The notes under the pieces are model-generated. The model saw only the letters and a list, made by a program, of their open reading frames with translations, had not been told where the DNA came from and did not search any database. Made by a program: the position numbers and the translations under genes. Positions 5,676 to 6,044 of a stretch of 6,044 bases of DNA are shown piece by piece (position 1 is the stretch's first letter; every line of letters starts with the position of its first letter). The stretch spans positions 1 to 6,044 of the forward strand of contig DWWI01000010.1 of assembly GCA_019119745.1 (NCBI GenBank), in the 5' to 3' direction. This stretch comes from Candidatus Mediterraneibacter gallistercoris. GTDB taxonomy: Bacteria; Bacillota_A; Clostridia; Lachnospirales; Lachnospiraceae.

Positions 5676-6044
5676 TCAGAATAACAGCAATGCTCAGCAG
5701 GTTCAGCAGAGAGCCGGCGGCGGTCCCGCAGTGACAAAGGGAACAATCAAGACAGCGAAAAGACTCCTTGGTTATGTGTTCGGAACATATAAAGTGCAGT
5801 TCATCATCGTGCTGATCTGTATCCTCATGAGTTCCGTCGCTTCAATCTCCGTATCTCTGTCACTGAAGTTCCTGCTGGATGACTTTATCATCCCGCTGAT
5901 CGGTCAGCAGAATCCGGACTATACGGAACTCTATCAGGCACTGACGCTGCTGGGAACGATCTTCCTTTTGGGCGTGATTGCGACATTTATTTACAGCCGT
6001 ATGATGGTAGTGATCGGCCAGGGAGTATTAAAACGTGTCCGTGA
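5668..6044 (+). CDS. Partner ABC exporter half-transporter, N-terminal part (3' end outside window)
   Basis: Only the first 125 codons are visible. The ATG overlaps the previous stop (ATGAGTGA, 8 bases). Residues 1-25 form a hydrophilic tail rich in Asn, Gln and Gly (MSDQNNSNAQQVQQRAGGGP), which is common on the second subunit of clostridial heterodimeric exporters. GTIKTAKRLLGYVFGTYKVQ leads into a first membrane helix at about 43-66. LLDDFIIPLIGQQNPDY looks like an extracellular loop, and a second helix spans about 91-115, followed by QGVLKRVR, the start of the first cytoplasmic extension. This matches the start of an ABC exporter membrane domain. The ATPase domain is off-window. Because the upstream subunit has a degenerate site, this one is expected to carry the canonical Walker B Glu and switch His, but that is inference from the family and not seen here. 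Confidence 0.88.
   Translation, partial: MSDQNNSNAQQVQQRAGGGPAVTKGTIKTAKRLLGYVFGTYKVQFIIVLICILMSSVASISVSLSLKFLLDDFIIPLIGQQNPDYTELYQALTLLGTIFLLGVIATFIYSRMMVVIGQGVLKRVR

Overview
The window looks like ordinary chromosomal DNA of a low-to-mid GC Gram-positive anaerobe of the Clostridia, most likely a gut Lachnospiraceae-type species. I infer this from the GlgC/GlgD pair, the clostridial style of the MarR plus heterodimeric ABC exporter operon, the strong AGGAGG-type ribosome binding sites and the sigma-A-like promoters. Species cannot be named from the sequence alone.

Layout from left to right: (1) the C-terminal third of an aconitase-family hydratase on the plus strand, cut by the left edge and ending at 817. 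(2) A convergent intergenic stretch, 818-958, with a perfect 14-bp hairpin terminator that can work in both directions, plus a smaller hairpin nearer the minus-strand gene. (3) A two-gene minus-strand operon, glgC then glgD (3215 down to 959), encoding the catalytic and the catalytically dead subunits of ADP-glucose pyrophosphorylase, the first committed step of glycogen synthesis. (4) A 227-bp AT-rich divergent intergenic region, 3216-3442, with one promoter facing each way and an imperfect palindrome at the predicted marR transcription start. (5) A plus-strand operon: a MarR-family regulator, an ABC half-exporter with a degenerate nucleotide-binding site, and the start of its presumed partner half-exporter, cut by the right edge.

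The three genes of the right-hand operon are joined by two 8-bp start/stop overlaps, so they are probably translationally coupled. The likely logic is that MarR represses its own promoter until a ligand or stress signal releases it, and the two half-transporters then form a heterodimeric efflux pump. The glgCD operon is a separate carbon-storage unit; glgA, glgB and glgP are not next to it in this window.

I found no mobile element, CRISPR array, tRNA, rRNA or convincing riboswitch, and nothing I would call a new biological system. The points most worth checking are the triple active-site degeneration in the first ABC half-transporter, the putative MarR operator, and the start codons of glgD and marR.
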